The notes beneath the pieces are model-generated. The model had not been told where the DNA came from and searched no databases. It saw only the letters and a list, made by a program, of their open reading frames with translations. This document shows positions 22,528 to 32,613 of a stretch of DNA of 52,164 nucleotides, piece by piece. Source of the DNA: Ectocarpus siliculosus (Eukaryota; Sar; Phaeophyceae; Ectocarpales; Ectocarpaceae); contig FN648645.1 of NCBI GenBank assembly GCA_000310025.1, positions 1-52,164 on the forward strand, in the 5' to 3' direction. A program made the position numbers and the translations under genes. The number at the start of each line of letters is the position of its first letter. Position 1 is the stretch's first letter.

Positions 22528-25500
22528 TACAACGTAGTCGTGGAGTGCTGCTTACCAAAGTGCAGCGAACACGCCTCACCCGACAATGGCAGTCCAGCAA
22601 CAGGCACCCAAGATGAGCCCGGGGAAGTGCGTCCCTCTCCAACAGTCAGAAGACGTATACGCGGCGGGAGCTTCCTCCCGCGCAGCGCGGGGCCTGTCTG
22701 CTGCCTTTGCGGTGCAATGCGGTGCAACTGGGGGCCTCGTGCACGCCCGTGCAAACCGACTCCCCCCTTACTTTTTCTTTCGCGGTGCTCCCTTCACTTT
22801 CGCGCAAGTGGTGCGGAGGCTCCTGGCGCAAGACGTCGTGGAGATCGCATGCTCGGTGTCTTCCTCACAAGCTCGTGCGGAGGATCCCACATACCTTCGA
22901 GGCCCATCCCGTCCTTCGTGGCATCATGAGCGGAGCCGAACCGAAGGTTAGCAGCATGCTGCGGCGTGATAAGATATGCGTGTGGTGTGCGGTCGCATAC
23001 ATCATGACCACCCTTTTGAGCGCCCCGCACTTGCCAGGACGTAGAGGATGCCACGGATCACGGGCTTTGTAGCGCACTGCTGCAGCCCGTACGTAGAGGA
23101 TGCCACGGATCACGGGTGCGGTTTGAAGCTTAGGTGAACCAAGCCCCCGTCGGAACCAGCAGCCAACCGGTGTCGCCAGCCTTCGTTTGACCACTCCGCC
23201 GCCCCCCCCACCCCCACACCCCGCCGCCCGGTTACAACCTTGTTGCGTTGGTCTGTGGTCTCTTCAGAAAAAGCACGGGGATAAGTTTATACCTCCCAAG
23301 CACGAGGAATGGTGCAAGAAGGGCATTCGGCTCACTGCCGGGATGCTGATCACCTACCCGGACGTGGTGGGTGCATGCCTCGACTGCCCGTACGTTTGCG
23401 AAGTCATGGACACCTGATGGGTGTTGGCATTCGCAGTCTGGTGTGTTTCGACGCATTCCGCCGCGCCCGCGCACCACAGAACATCGTGCTACCTTTCTAT
23501 AGGATGTTGGTGCTCTAGGCCTCTAAAATATTGTGGGAAGGTTCCTTTTCCCTTCTCTGCGTCGCTTCCAAAAAGGCGTGGATGGCGGCACCATGCAGCG
23601 TTATTGGCGCGTCCTCTGTATGTATGTAGTTCGAGGTCGGCTACAACACGTAGCACTTCGACAGCACTTGGACACCCGCTTGTGGTTGCCTGCGCTAAAC
23701 CGGACGTACAGGTGTCAGCACCTGGACGTGGAAACCGCTAGCTGCTGTCTTGTGCGTCCATTCCTGCTGCTCCTCGTCGACTCCTTGATTATTTTCGGCA
23801 CATGGACTGCTCACGTCCCGTGGTGTCCCCGCGTCCGTCGAAGTTGGTTTGGTTGCAACACAGCTTAGGGTTGGAATGAGACCCTGGATACGAGGGTTCG
23901 TGACAGAAGTGCGGTCGGAGGAGGATCGCGATCCCAACCTCTTGCCCTTCAGTGTCAACAAAATGCAGATGTGAGTGATGAGGTAGCCGGTGGGCACGAA
24001 CGCATGCCTTTAATTGGCGCAGGGTCAAATCGCCCGTTTGAATCGGCCGACATTGCGTTGATTTGTTGTATTTTGGGCGGCGCATGGCTACATTCTGGCT
24101 GCCGCTTGGCGTACGTGTGTTTGTTCGAAGGGCAGCCTCGAAGCACAATTCAAGGATAGGAGACATATGATACCTATGCTCCCGACGCTATCGCATCACC
24201 TCCCTGTGCAAGTTCCCCGCATGGCTTGCCGAACACACAACAGGGGGCTATGCAGCGTTGTACAAAACGGAACGACGGAATGACGCTGCTCACACTGTAG
24301 TCATCCGAAAATATCATGCCGATTTCCCCGCCCGCCCGTTCGTTCTTGCGCCTTGCTACGAAAGGCCCGACTGCGAATACCCTATCTTTCGGATGGCCAT
24401 CGTGAAGGGCATCTTAACGAAAGGTGAACATCTCGCATGCTGACCGGTGTCTTACGTGGGTAAATGGTGCCTGGGGTTGGTGTCAGTCACGTGGTTTAGT
24501 CCGCTGGTGGTAGCCCCGATAAGAGGAATGCCGCGTCAAGCATACCCTATTTGCTATTTGTGGTGTTCGATGTTCACATCTTTGCACAACATCCTTTCGC
24601 CGTGCGTCTGCTCCCCCAAAGAGGAAAGGGGCAACTACCCGGAGTGTTTCGAGTTCGTCCCGGGTCGTATCCCGGATGGCTCGTACGTTCCAGGCTGCGA
24701 CAAGCTCGAGAAATTGGTGGGTGACTTCGCAAAGAGTATTCGTGACAAAGGCGCTGGAGCACAGCTGGTGAGTGAAAAGCATGAAGCATGATAATCGGAG
24801 TACATGTGTACACCATATTTGACCTGTGTTTCTTTCGAGAATGTGACAAAGTGCCTGCCAGCTCTGGCAGTTTCCAGCCGCACCACAAGGTGTAGTTCCC
24901 GTGCAGCTCTCTCTCCTTCCCGCCTCTCGTGCATTTTGGGTTTCGATTCTCGGCTTCACGGGGTAAGCTAATTCGACTTGTACGGGAAGTAGGGAAAGAA
25001 AGGCGACATCACGTTCAAAACTTTCCCGGGGTGTGAACTCCACGTGCCCATGTTTGTAGGCCATTCGTACGACTAGGCAGGGTTGGCGGTAGGGCAGGTC
25101 GACAGAGTGCTCTTCTTTTCGCATTTCAAGGCCAATGCTTGCTAGACTTTGAGCGTTAGGGCTCGCCTCTCCGGGTCCTCTCGGTGTGGTCGTGCTTACT
25201 ATGACCTTCGGCGTAGCCCATACGATCACCCACTGCTGTGCAACATTCATACGACAGAATGCCTAAACTGGAGAGAACGCTGCGCGCTACACCCGCCCTC
25301 ACCCCCCTGTGCCCATTTGCTCTTGTGCAGCGTGACGACGTGGTTCGTGCTGCAGGCAAGAGGAGAGCGACGTCGGCTCTCCGGTCTACCACCAGTTTGA
25401 CCGGCACCACTGCTGCTGCGTTTCCAGACTGGGCGGTGTTGGACGTGGCCAACGAGCCAGATGGAGGTGTGGACGATAGGTTCTTCCAAGCACCCATCCT

Positions 25501-25528
25501 TCGAGATTACAGCGACGACGAAAAATAG
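22528..25528 (+). CDS. KDZ-element cargo gene X, multi-exon, unknown function
   Basis: Exons join in phase across most junctions. A cysteine-rich 5' part (about 22528-22760: VVVECCLPKC, VCCLCGAMRC) lacks a certain donor. Exon 22809-22946 (WCGGSWRKTSWRSHARCLPH) joins 23268-23389 (KKHGDKFIPPKHEEWCKKG, MLITYPDVVGACLDC). That joins 23869-about 23978 (RPWIRGFVTEVRSEEDRDPN). An exon ending at 24424 (VIRKYHADFPARPFVLAPCY, then PDCEYPIFRMAIVKG) joins 24622-24767 (NYPECFEFVPGRIPDGSYVP). That joins 25331-25528 (FPDWAVLDVANEPDG, ILRDYSDDEK, stop TAG). Conserved-looking Cys, His and Trp suggest a folded, possibly zinc-binding enzyme or DNA-binding protein. I do not recognise the family. It is divergent from the transposase and belongs to the same element. 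Confidence 0.6.
23039..23117 (+). repeat. 26-bp direct repeat in an intron of gene X
   Basis: ACGTAGAGGATGCCACGGAT followed by CACGGG occurs at about 23039 and again at about 23092. Confidence 0.85.
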
Positions 25529-28500
25529 CAAGAAGTGGTCCCCTCAACCGCGGCCCCTGCGCCTAAGAGGCCAACGAGGTCGGCAGTTGCCGAGAAGCGC
25601 GGCGGCACGCCGGGGCTCCCGGGGGCCGCGAAGCCGACCGCGCCGGGTGCTACCAAGACGGGCAAGGAGAGAGCCGCAGCGCCGGGGGCCTCGAGGCCGA
25701 AGCGCCGCGCCACAAAAGGCGCGGCGGCATCGACAGCGACAGCAGGCGACGTCGACCTCACTGAAGACGACGGCGGCGTCACCGCCGTGGCGGGCGCCGC
25801 GCCGGGTGCTATCAAGAAGGCCAAGAAGAGAGCGGCAGCGCCGGTGGCCGCGAGGCCGAAGCGCCGCGTCACAAAAGGCGCGGCGGCATCGACAGCGACT
25901 GCAGGCAACGTGGACCTGACGCAAGTTGACGGCGGCATCACCACCGTGGCGGGTGCGGCGCCGGGTGCCAACTAGAGCGAGAAGACGGCACCGTCTACAG
26001 CAGCAGACACATCGGAGGTGACGGCGGGGGCGTCCTCTGCGGCAGTTGGAGTTGCTGTCGCTGCCGCTGTGATGGCGGTGATGGCGGCGGGCGGGGGAGA
26101 AGCAGCCGCCGCCGTGGCCGCGGCTGCTGCTGGGAAAGCAGCGGCTGCCATGCCTCCGGCGACGGCGGAGGGGTGGGGGGGGTGCTGCGGCAGCGGGAGA
26201 GGGCCGTGCGAAGAAGCCCCCGAAAAGCAAGAAAGACCAAGTCCACGCCGTCAAAGCCGCGAGAATCAAGGAGGACAAGAAGAAAAAAGCCGAGATAGCA
26301 GCCACCGCACGCCAGATGTCGGACGCCTCGAAGGCAGCGTGGAGAGCGTCTATGGCGGCACTCCGGAAGCAACAGAAGGCTAGGAGCGAGCGAAACGCGA
26401 TCAAGGAGCACGTCGCCAACTCTGCCGCCTCCGCTGCTATTCAGGTGCGACCCTCCTCACACTCACATGTTTTTTTGTAGCAGCCGTGTGTTTCTTGTCT
26501 GGCCGTGCTTGGATGGGTTGCGTGTTGCACGTTGTGGTTCCGCGTCAAACCTACACGTCCTTTCCACCATTCTGTCCTCTCCCAGTATTTTTCGCAAGGT
26601 TCCTTTTTGCCCGTCCTTCCAGGCGCCGACATGTAGTAATGTAATACTCCGTATCATTTTTTTTTCGTAGGTTGGTCGCTTCCAGCAAGCGAATGAATTC
26701 CACGAGGCACGAGAGGAGAAGAAGACGGAACGGAAGAACGTTGCAGCGGGAAGCACCGGCGCTGAGGCCACGGCGCGGGCTTCGACGGCGAGTGGGTCAG
26801 GGAGCGGGGGCGTGCCGGATCACGAGGTGGGTTCCCCGCAGTGTTTTCCCTCTTTTTTTTGGTCGACAGACACTAGGGTCAATCTGCAGCTCTCCTTCGT
26901 GCTCGTTGTGGAGCGGCATCTACTTTGGGTGTGCGCATTGATGGAAATGCTAACTACGCCCCCACACGTCATTCTCCATTCTCGCTTCCGCGAAAGATGT
27001 ACCATCTTCCGCAATACTTCCACACTCCATGTGTACCATCATCATGCACGCATTATTCTAACCTACAGTACGCGACAAATGTCCCACTTTTATCGTCGGC
27101 GCTTGTCCCATTTTCATGCACGGGTGTAGAGGATCTTGAGCTTTTCAAAATAGAGAAGTTGCTGTTGCGAAAGCGTATCGAAGATTAAAGTAGCATGGCC
27201 TCGAAAATATATATTGCGTATGTTCGGGCTGACGTACCCCCCTGGTTCACTTGATTGAAAAATATTTGCACGCTTTGCGCGACGCTGCTCTGTCGCAGCT
27301 TGCCGAAAATCGTTTGCTCCAGGCCCGTCTCAAGGCGGCCGAGCACGCGGCCGAGATCAGTCGACTAGAGCGCGCAGTGGCCGGCGGTGGAGATGGCCTC
27401 TCTGCCAACGGCAATCACGACCACGCCGCCTCCGCGGGGGAGCCGTCGGCTGGAGACGTCCAGGGTGCAAGCGGTGAGAGAATAGGTCTTCAATGTAGAT
27501 GGGCCGCCTTCCTCGGTTCCCTAGAACACTGCGCGACGCTAATCATGACATGGTGGTTCGTTTGTTCGCCTTGTGATATGAGCAGTATCCAGATCCACCG
27601 CGTTTGTTTGTTTTCTTAGTCATTGGGAAACCTCGCTTTGGGCACCGGCGTCGATGCGGGCCCCGGCCCTGCATGTGCTCCCGCCATGTTTGGTCCACCG
27701 ATTGTAACAGCCTTCCCTTTTGATGGGTTTCGTTTGTTTGGTTGCGTGGGAATGTAAGGGTCGGTAGGTGTCGAACCTTTGCCTTTATATGTTTTCGGGC
27801 GTTCAGGCGTTGACTTTGCGTCGGAAGAACAGCTATAGTCATGACACTAGACACCTTAAATCACTTGACCAGACCACATTTCCCACTGCTTGCGATTGCC
27901 CTTCTTGTCGGCTTTGAGACCTTTATAATAGTATTAATATTCATAACAATAGACTTATGCGCCAATCCTTACCTCTATATTGTCCTCCAACTTGCATTGA
28001 TTCTCCAACTTGCAGGGGCAGACGCCAATATGGGGGAGGAGTGCCGCGGCGAGGGCCGCGGCGGCGGCGATGACGACGACGACGACGACCCCCCACTGCG
28101 CAAGTTTGCCTCCAGTGTGTCCGCGTTGAGGAAAGACGGCGGCAGTAGGGTGACCTACGGCAAGGTGTCGATCGAGAGCATGCGGTGCTGGAAGGAGTGC
28201 TACGACGATCTTCAAGGAACCCGCACTGCTGGTCGTGCCCAGCTCACCGCGATTATGGACGGCTCTACGTCGAGGAAGAAGGGGGCAGATGGTCAGAAGG
28301 TCACGACGAAGGTTACTGCCCCATTAGTTCCCGGCTGCACCATGTCGACCGCCGGAAGGTGAGCAACGGGTTGGGCGAATATGTTATTGGGATGTAACCT
28401 TGTGGTAGGTGTATCCCTTGATGTGGCAAGCACTGTGTAGGGACAGTGTGCAAAGGCTCACAGAGTGACTGTTAAGTACACTTGTTGAAAGACCAGATTA

Positions 28501-29167
28501 ATGGTTGAAAGTGGCGCTTAGTTGGCCAAAAGGTAAGGAAAGAGGAAAGAGAGAGGAGTGATCGAGTGGGGGCGAGCACCACGGGGGGCGAGCGTCCAAG
28601 CTATCACGGAAAGATGCACACACACGGGGCATTGCAATATCCCGGTCACGCTAGCAGGCGGTTAATCCGACCTCTAGGAACAACGCAAGAATATCCTAAC
28701 GGACAATGGTCTCTCCCAAATGGTCCGATAATTCTCCTGAGGTGAATACCTACGTGCTGTGTTTACAGTAGTACAAATACTAATGACTGACATTGAATTA
28801 CCAACATATGTAACGTACGGACAACTGCTTTGTTTCAGAGCCCCCAGTCTACACTACCCTTCTCCATCAAACATTAATGAAGCCTTTTGGCAATACTCCC
28901 CCCCCCTCGGTCTAACGACTACGGCATGCACGACTATGAGTACACCCCCACCCCCTCCCCCTCGCGAACAACTGAACTGCTTTGATCAGGTGGCTCACAA
29001 TCCTCTCGGCGATCAATGTTTGCCACAAGAAATCCTGCTGTACGACGGATTCCACGATCGAGAACGCTCTACTGAAGCATCCCATCCGCAACGCCCAGAA
29101 GCCCCCCCCCCTCCCCGGCAAGTGTAAGACGGGCGGCGCCAAGAAGCGGAAGACGGGCAAGAGTTAG
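25529..29167 (+). CDS. KDZ-element cargo gene Y: Ala/Lys-rich and coiled-coil protein
   Basis: The first part (25529-26444) is Ala, Lys and Pro rich like a linker-histone tail, with a 53-residue repeat. It contains one in-frame TAG (25973) and a frame change in an 8-G run near 26175. It ends in a long charged helix (KEDKKKKAEIAATARQMSD). Exons 26671-26826, 27299-27473 (LLQARLKAAEHAAEISRLER, coiled coil), 28016-28358 (RKFASSVSALRKDGGS, MRCWKECYDDLQGTR) and 28990-29167 (LTILSAINVCHKKSCC, then GGAKKRKTGKS, stop TAG) all join in phase. The basic tail looks like a nuclear localisation signal. The frame follows directly on gene X's TAG without an intron and no own ATG is seen, so X and Y may be one decaying gene. 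Family unknown. Confidence 0.5.
25633..25972 (+). repeat. 159-bp (53-residue) coding tandem repeat
   Basis: CACAAAAGGCGCGGCGGCAT recurs at 25711 and 25870, 159 bases apart. The units encode RPKRR-TKGAAASTATAG, then an acidic DVDLTEDDGG stretch, then AGAAPGA and a lysine-rich linker. About 2.2 units are present. Length in multiples of three keeps the frame. Confidence 0.85.
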
Positions 29168-30489
29168 TTTTTTTTTTGTTTGCCCTTTAGCCTAAGCCTA
29201 GCGATATCGTCGGCATATTCGTTGTGACTTGGAGAATTGTAGCGGCATGTTCGTGTTGTAGGCTGGCCTCCTCTAGACTCGGCGCCAATCAACGGCGCGG
29301 GATGGGGGCGGAAGGAAACAGCAAGGGAAGAGAGCTTACGAGAAGAGGCCGACCGTGTCGCACGACATGTTGCGGATTGAAGCTGACTAGTATTTTTATT
29401 TTGTTATTTTCTCTCCCCCCCCCCCCCCCCTTGCCGTCGCGTTTAGACTGTCTTCGTGGATATTCTGGCCCCTGTGCGAGTTGGTGTTCTCGTCTTTTAT
29501 TTTATTTTATTTTGTTTTATTTTTTTGACACTTATATTTGCTTTGATTTTACCTCACATATATAGCGTGTAGAGGGGAGCGGAGGGCAACAAATGTTTTT
29601 GCTTCTGATAGTATTTTTCTCTTGTATTTTACCGCTCTGCTGACCCTTGGGGTCCATTTCGTTTTGGTATACCTTTTCTAGGTATGTTAATCTGTGACCA
29701 CGGAAATTGACCGAGTCAAGTGTTGGATTAGTACGGAGAGATTCAGACATGAAGAGGTCCTGGATAGAGAGACCGGGATGTTTTTTTTTATGTGAAGAAA
29801 ACAACAATAACAACAACATTCGTGTTGTCTTGGAGGTTTTTGGTAGCAGCGTGTGATGCGCATTCGCGATGAGAATATCACGTGAGGCTTAGGAGATCTA
29901 AGGCCTCAGTGGTTGGGCTTTCGTTGTGATGTCTTGTGCGGGTGTGTGGGGAACAGGTGCTACATCTTCGATTGTGCCCAAATCGTTGCGAGCTTGCTTT
30001 TTTGTGCAACAGCAGGGGGGCGGGCTGTTTGCATATTTTTGTTTTTCTATTTGATTCTTCACCAACGGTAGAAACACGGACGTCGCGTAGGCGAGTGCGC
30101 TCCCTATCGTTTAGTGGATGTCGGATAGTTTATTTGGATGAAGGATCCGACGTGTCGTAGTGACTGTACTCGTGGTTGGTGCCCTTATATTTAGAGGTTT
30201 GTGTTGCTTGTATTTTGGGACATTGAAAGAACACCGTGTGTCATGCGATCTGCGGTTAAAGTCAGTGAGGCTCAGAAAGGAGGTGCATGAGATCATTGAC
30301 TGGCTGTCGCAGATTGTGTGTTATCACTATGTTCACAAGGAAGGGCGGTTTCTTTTGTGTTGGCGTACTGCATACAAGTATCATATGCCATGCCCCTTGT
30401 AGCATTACGATCTTTTTATGTTTTGCGTTGACAAGGTGTTGAATTGCCCTAGGATAACGGCAGATGTCTGCACTATATATTGTCTGTTC
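29168..30489. other. Non-coding 3' part of the KDZ element, left of the gypsy insertion
   Basis: No supported gene. There is a poly-C run at about 29416-29430 and T/A-rich tracts. It joined 39069 onward before the gypsy insertion, so together they form about 2.1 kb of element sequence between gene Y and the right subterminal array. Confidence 0.5.
30486..30489 (+). repeat. Target duplication GTTC of gypsy element (left)
   Basis: Matches GTTC at 39065-39068, directly outside the right LTR. Confidence 0.75.
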
Positions 30490-30750
30490 TGCGAATGCCA
30501 CCTCAGACTGTAGTAGATGGTGACGTCAGATGACCTGTCGGAGATCTACCTTCGGGGTGTTGCCACAGATAGAGTCAGTGTCGGGTGGATGCTGAACCTT
30601 GCTTCAACACAAGGTCACTCCCCCCCTGGCTCACAACACAACTATCCGTACTCGTCAGCCTCTTCACCAGAGGTTGAACCGGTGTGTATCCACACCACAC
30701 ATCCCAACGGGAACTTGCTCACACGCGAACCTGGAGACAACAGTCTCATA
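30490..30750 (+). repeat. 5' LTR of gypsy element
   Basis: 261 bp, starting TGCGAATGCCACC and ending GTCTCATA. It is identical to the 3' LTR except for the third base. It contains an ATG at 30517 whose frame is open into gag. Confidence 0.95.
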
Positions 30751-30751
30751 G

Positions 30752-30766
30752 TGGCGTCAGCGGCGT
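30752..30766 (+). promoter_or_regulatory. Primer-binding site (putative)
   Basis: TGGCGTCAGCGGCG starts one base after the LTR. TGG corresponds to a tRNA CCA end. The primer tRNA cannot be named without the host tRNA set. Confidence 0.55.
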
Positions 30767-30819
30767 TACGTGTGCTGGTCGAGTTCCTGGCGCGGTGGTG
30801 GCATTACTTTGCCATCACC

Positions 30820-32613
30820 ATGGCTAAAAAGAAGAAAAAAATAGTCGAAGAGGTCACCCATCCTGAAGAGTGGCAAGACGGGGAGCAGCTGGTCGATTAC
30901 GAGCCGGCGTCGCCCGCCGGCCCGCCGTCGCCGTCTCCGTCGTCGTCGTCGTCCCCGTCGTCGGACGACGAGGGGCACCGGTCCGACCCGTCATCGGGAG
31001 ATGATGATGAGTTGGACCAACTCTCGTCCTTGCAGTTGCTTGAGGCAACTTGCAAGGCGGAGGTAAAAAACTACCTCCGTGCGTTGAAGCAGAGGCGGAC
31101 GCCGCCGGAGCTTTCGCCAGCGACCATCGCGTGGCAACAGCGTCTCCTGACGGAGTCGGTGGGAAGCTCATCGTCGGTCGCCTCCGCGTCGTCGTCGTCG
31201 TCGTCGTCTCGTGGAGCCTCGTCTCGTGGCGCGGGTACAACTGCGCGTTCCGTGGTAAGTTCAAGCGTTCCGTTTTTGGCTCCGTCGTTGCCCGGGCGGA
31301 CACCGTTGTCCCCCGGAGCATCATCGTTCGTTCCGTCCGCACAGGCAACGAGCGGATCAAATCCCTTGTCGACTCCGTCGCTCACTGTGCCCGTAAACAC
31401 GTCTACTTCGGTGTCGTGTACGTCTGGTAGTGCAAACCTCGAAAGTTCAACATCACAGGTTGCACCTGCTAGTGCGCAATCGTCCGTCGTAGCGTCACCT
31501 GTTACTTCAACAACACAGGTTGCACCTATGAATGCGCAATCGTCCGTCGTAGCACCGCCTGTTACTTCAACGTCGCAGGTGGCGCCTACTGCTGTAGCAA
31601 CCGAACCCCCCGTTCGTACGTTTCTACAAGCAGCTACCGTTTTCATATCCGCGGCTGATCTCCGCAGCGTTCCTAAACTCACAGGAGACCGCACCGAAAA
31701 TGTCATCGAAATTTTGAACCATTTTCGTACGGTGGTTGGGTTGAAAGCCGCAGCCATCAACCCGGATTCGTCGTTTGCCGATGGAGTAGCCCTCAAACAC
31801 GTTGCCCTTGTGGGAACAGGAGAGGTGTTGACTCTGATTCAGCAGATATTGTCTGGACAGATTGACTGTTCTAAGGCAAGTACGTTCACGGAGCCGGAGG
31901 AAAAAGGGTCGTTTCCTTCTCCGACCACGTGGGATGCCATGTGTTCCGTGTTGCTTGATTCCCTCCTTCCCGCGAATTCCGTTGAAGAAGAGGCGCACAA
32001 TCTTGCAACGTTCGTCCAAGGGCCGCAGGAATCTGTTTCCTCGTATGCTCTTCGTTTCCGTACTGTCATGGCACGGTTCCAACCTGCCGTCGGTCGTGAT
32101 GGTAGTCGTACTGCTTGGAACTGCATGACAGTGGCTCTGTGGCAAAATGGGTTGACGCCAGAAGTTCGTAAACTTCAACGGGGGTACACTCCCGTAAAGT
32201 CGCTCAAAGAAGCCATAGACCGAGCGCGTCGTCTGGAGGAGTCGGAACCCATTTTAACTGTTTCGGCAACTCACTCCGTACCGTCTGCCACCGCTCGCCC
32301 CACGGCTGTGTTTCACGCGCGGCCTACTCAAACGGTGACTTTTAAGAAGTCACCTGGCCCGCGTCCCCCGTCAACAGCTCGCCGTGGAACGCCCGCCGCT
32401 CGTGGTCGAGGTTCGGGTGGGGGAGGGGGTCAGCGTCGTCCGTCCTTCGACCCCTGCACCCACCCCACCTGCCGGTCCCACAAGACCCACCCCATCGAGC
32501 GTTGCTGGGTGCGGCTTGCGGAGGAAGAGGATCGTCAAGGTCGTTCTGCGTCCAAGCGGTCCAAGAAAAACCGTCGTCCGAAGAAGAAGGACGATTCGTC
32601 GGACTCCGAATAG
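30820..32613 (+). CDS. gag: Gag polyprotein of gypsy element
   Basis: From the ATG at 30820 (CACCATGGCT, good context) the product has 597 residues: a lysine-rich start, an acidic and serine-rich N-terminal third with a (TCG/GTC)n serine run, repeated TSTSQVAP units around residues 200-260, and a capsid-like region. The last third has APTAVFHARP-type linkers, an RGRGSGGGGG stretch and a variant zinc knuckle CTHPTCRSHKTHPIERC (C-x4-C-x5-H-x4-C). The tail is basic and acidic. The stop is TAG at 32611. The same frame is open upstream to an ATG at 30517 inside the LTR, giving a possible 101-residue extension. Confidence 0.9.
   Translation: MAKKKKKIVEEVTHPEEWQDGEQLVDYEPASPAGPPSPSPSSSSSPSSDDEGHRSDPSSGDDDELDQLSSLQLLEATCKAEVKNYLRALKQRRTPPELSPATIAWQQRLLTESVGSSSSVASASSSSSSSRGASSRGAGTTARSVVSSSVPFLAPSLPGRTPLSPGASSFVPSAQATSGSNPLSTPSLTVPVNTSTSVSCTSGSANLESSTSQVAPASAQSSVVASPVTSTTQVAPMNAQSSVVAPPVTSTSQVAPTAVATEPPVRTFLQAATVFISAADLRSVPKLTGDRTENVIEILNHFRTVVGLKAAAINPDSSFADGVALKHVALVGTGEVLTLIQQILSGQIDCSKASTFTEPEEKGSFPSPTTWDAMCSVLLDSLLPANSVEEEAHNLATFVQGPQESVSSYALRFRTVMARFQPAVGRDGSRTAWNCMTVALWQNGLTPEVRKLQRGYTPVKSLKEAIDRARRLEESEPILTVSATHSVPSATARPTAVFHARPTQTVTFKKSPGPRPPSTARRGTPAARGRGSGGGGGQRRPSFDPCTHPTCRSHKTHPIERCWVRLAEEEDRQGRSASKRSKKNRRPKKKDDSSDSE

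Noticed and set aside
24252-24424. TET/JBP-type dioxygenase in gene X, suggested by a YHADF segment
   Set aside because: KDZ elements of fungi can carry TET/JBP genes, but only an isolated HxD is seen; the distal histidine and arginine motifs could not be located.
31060-31800. Minus-strand 241-residue open frame within gag
   Set aside because: Shadow of the serine/threonine-rich gag coding sequence.
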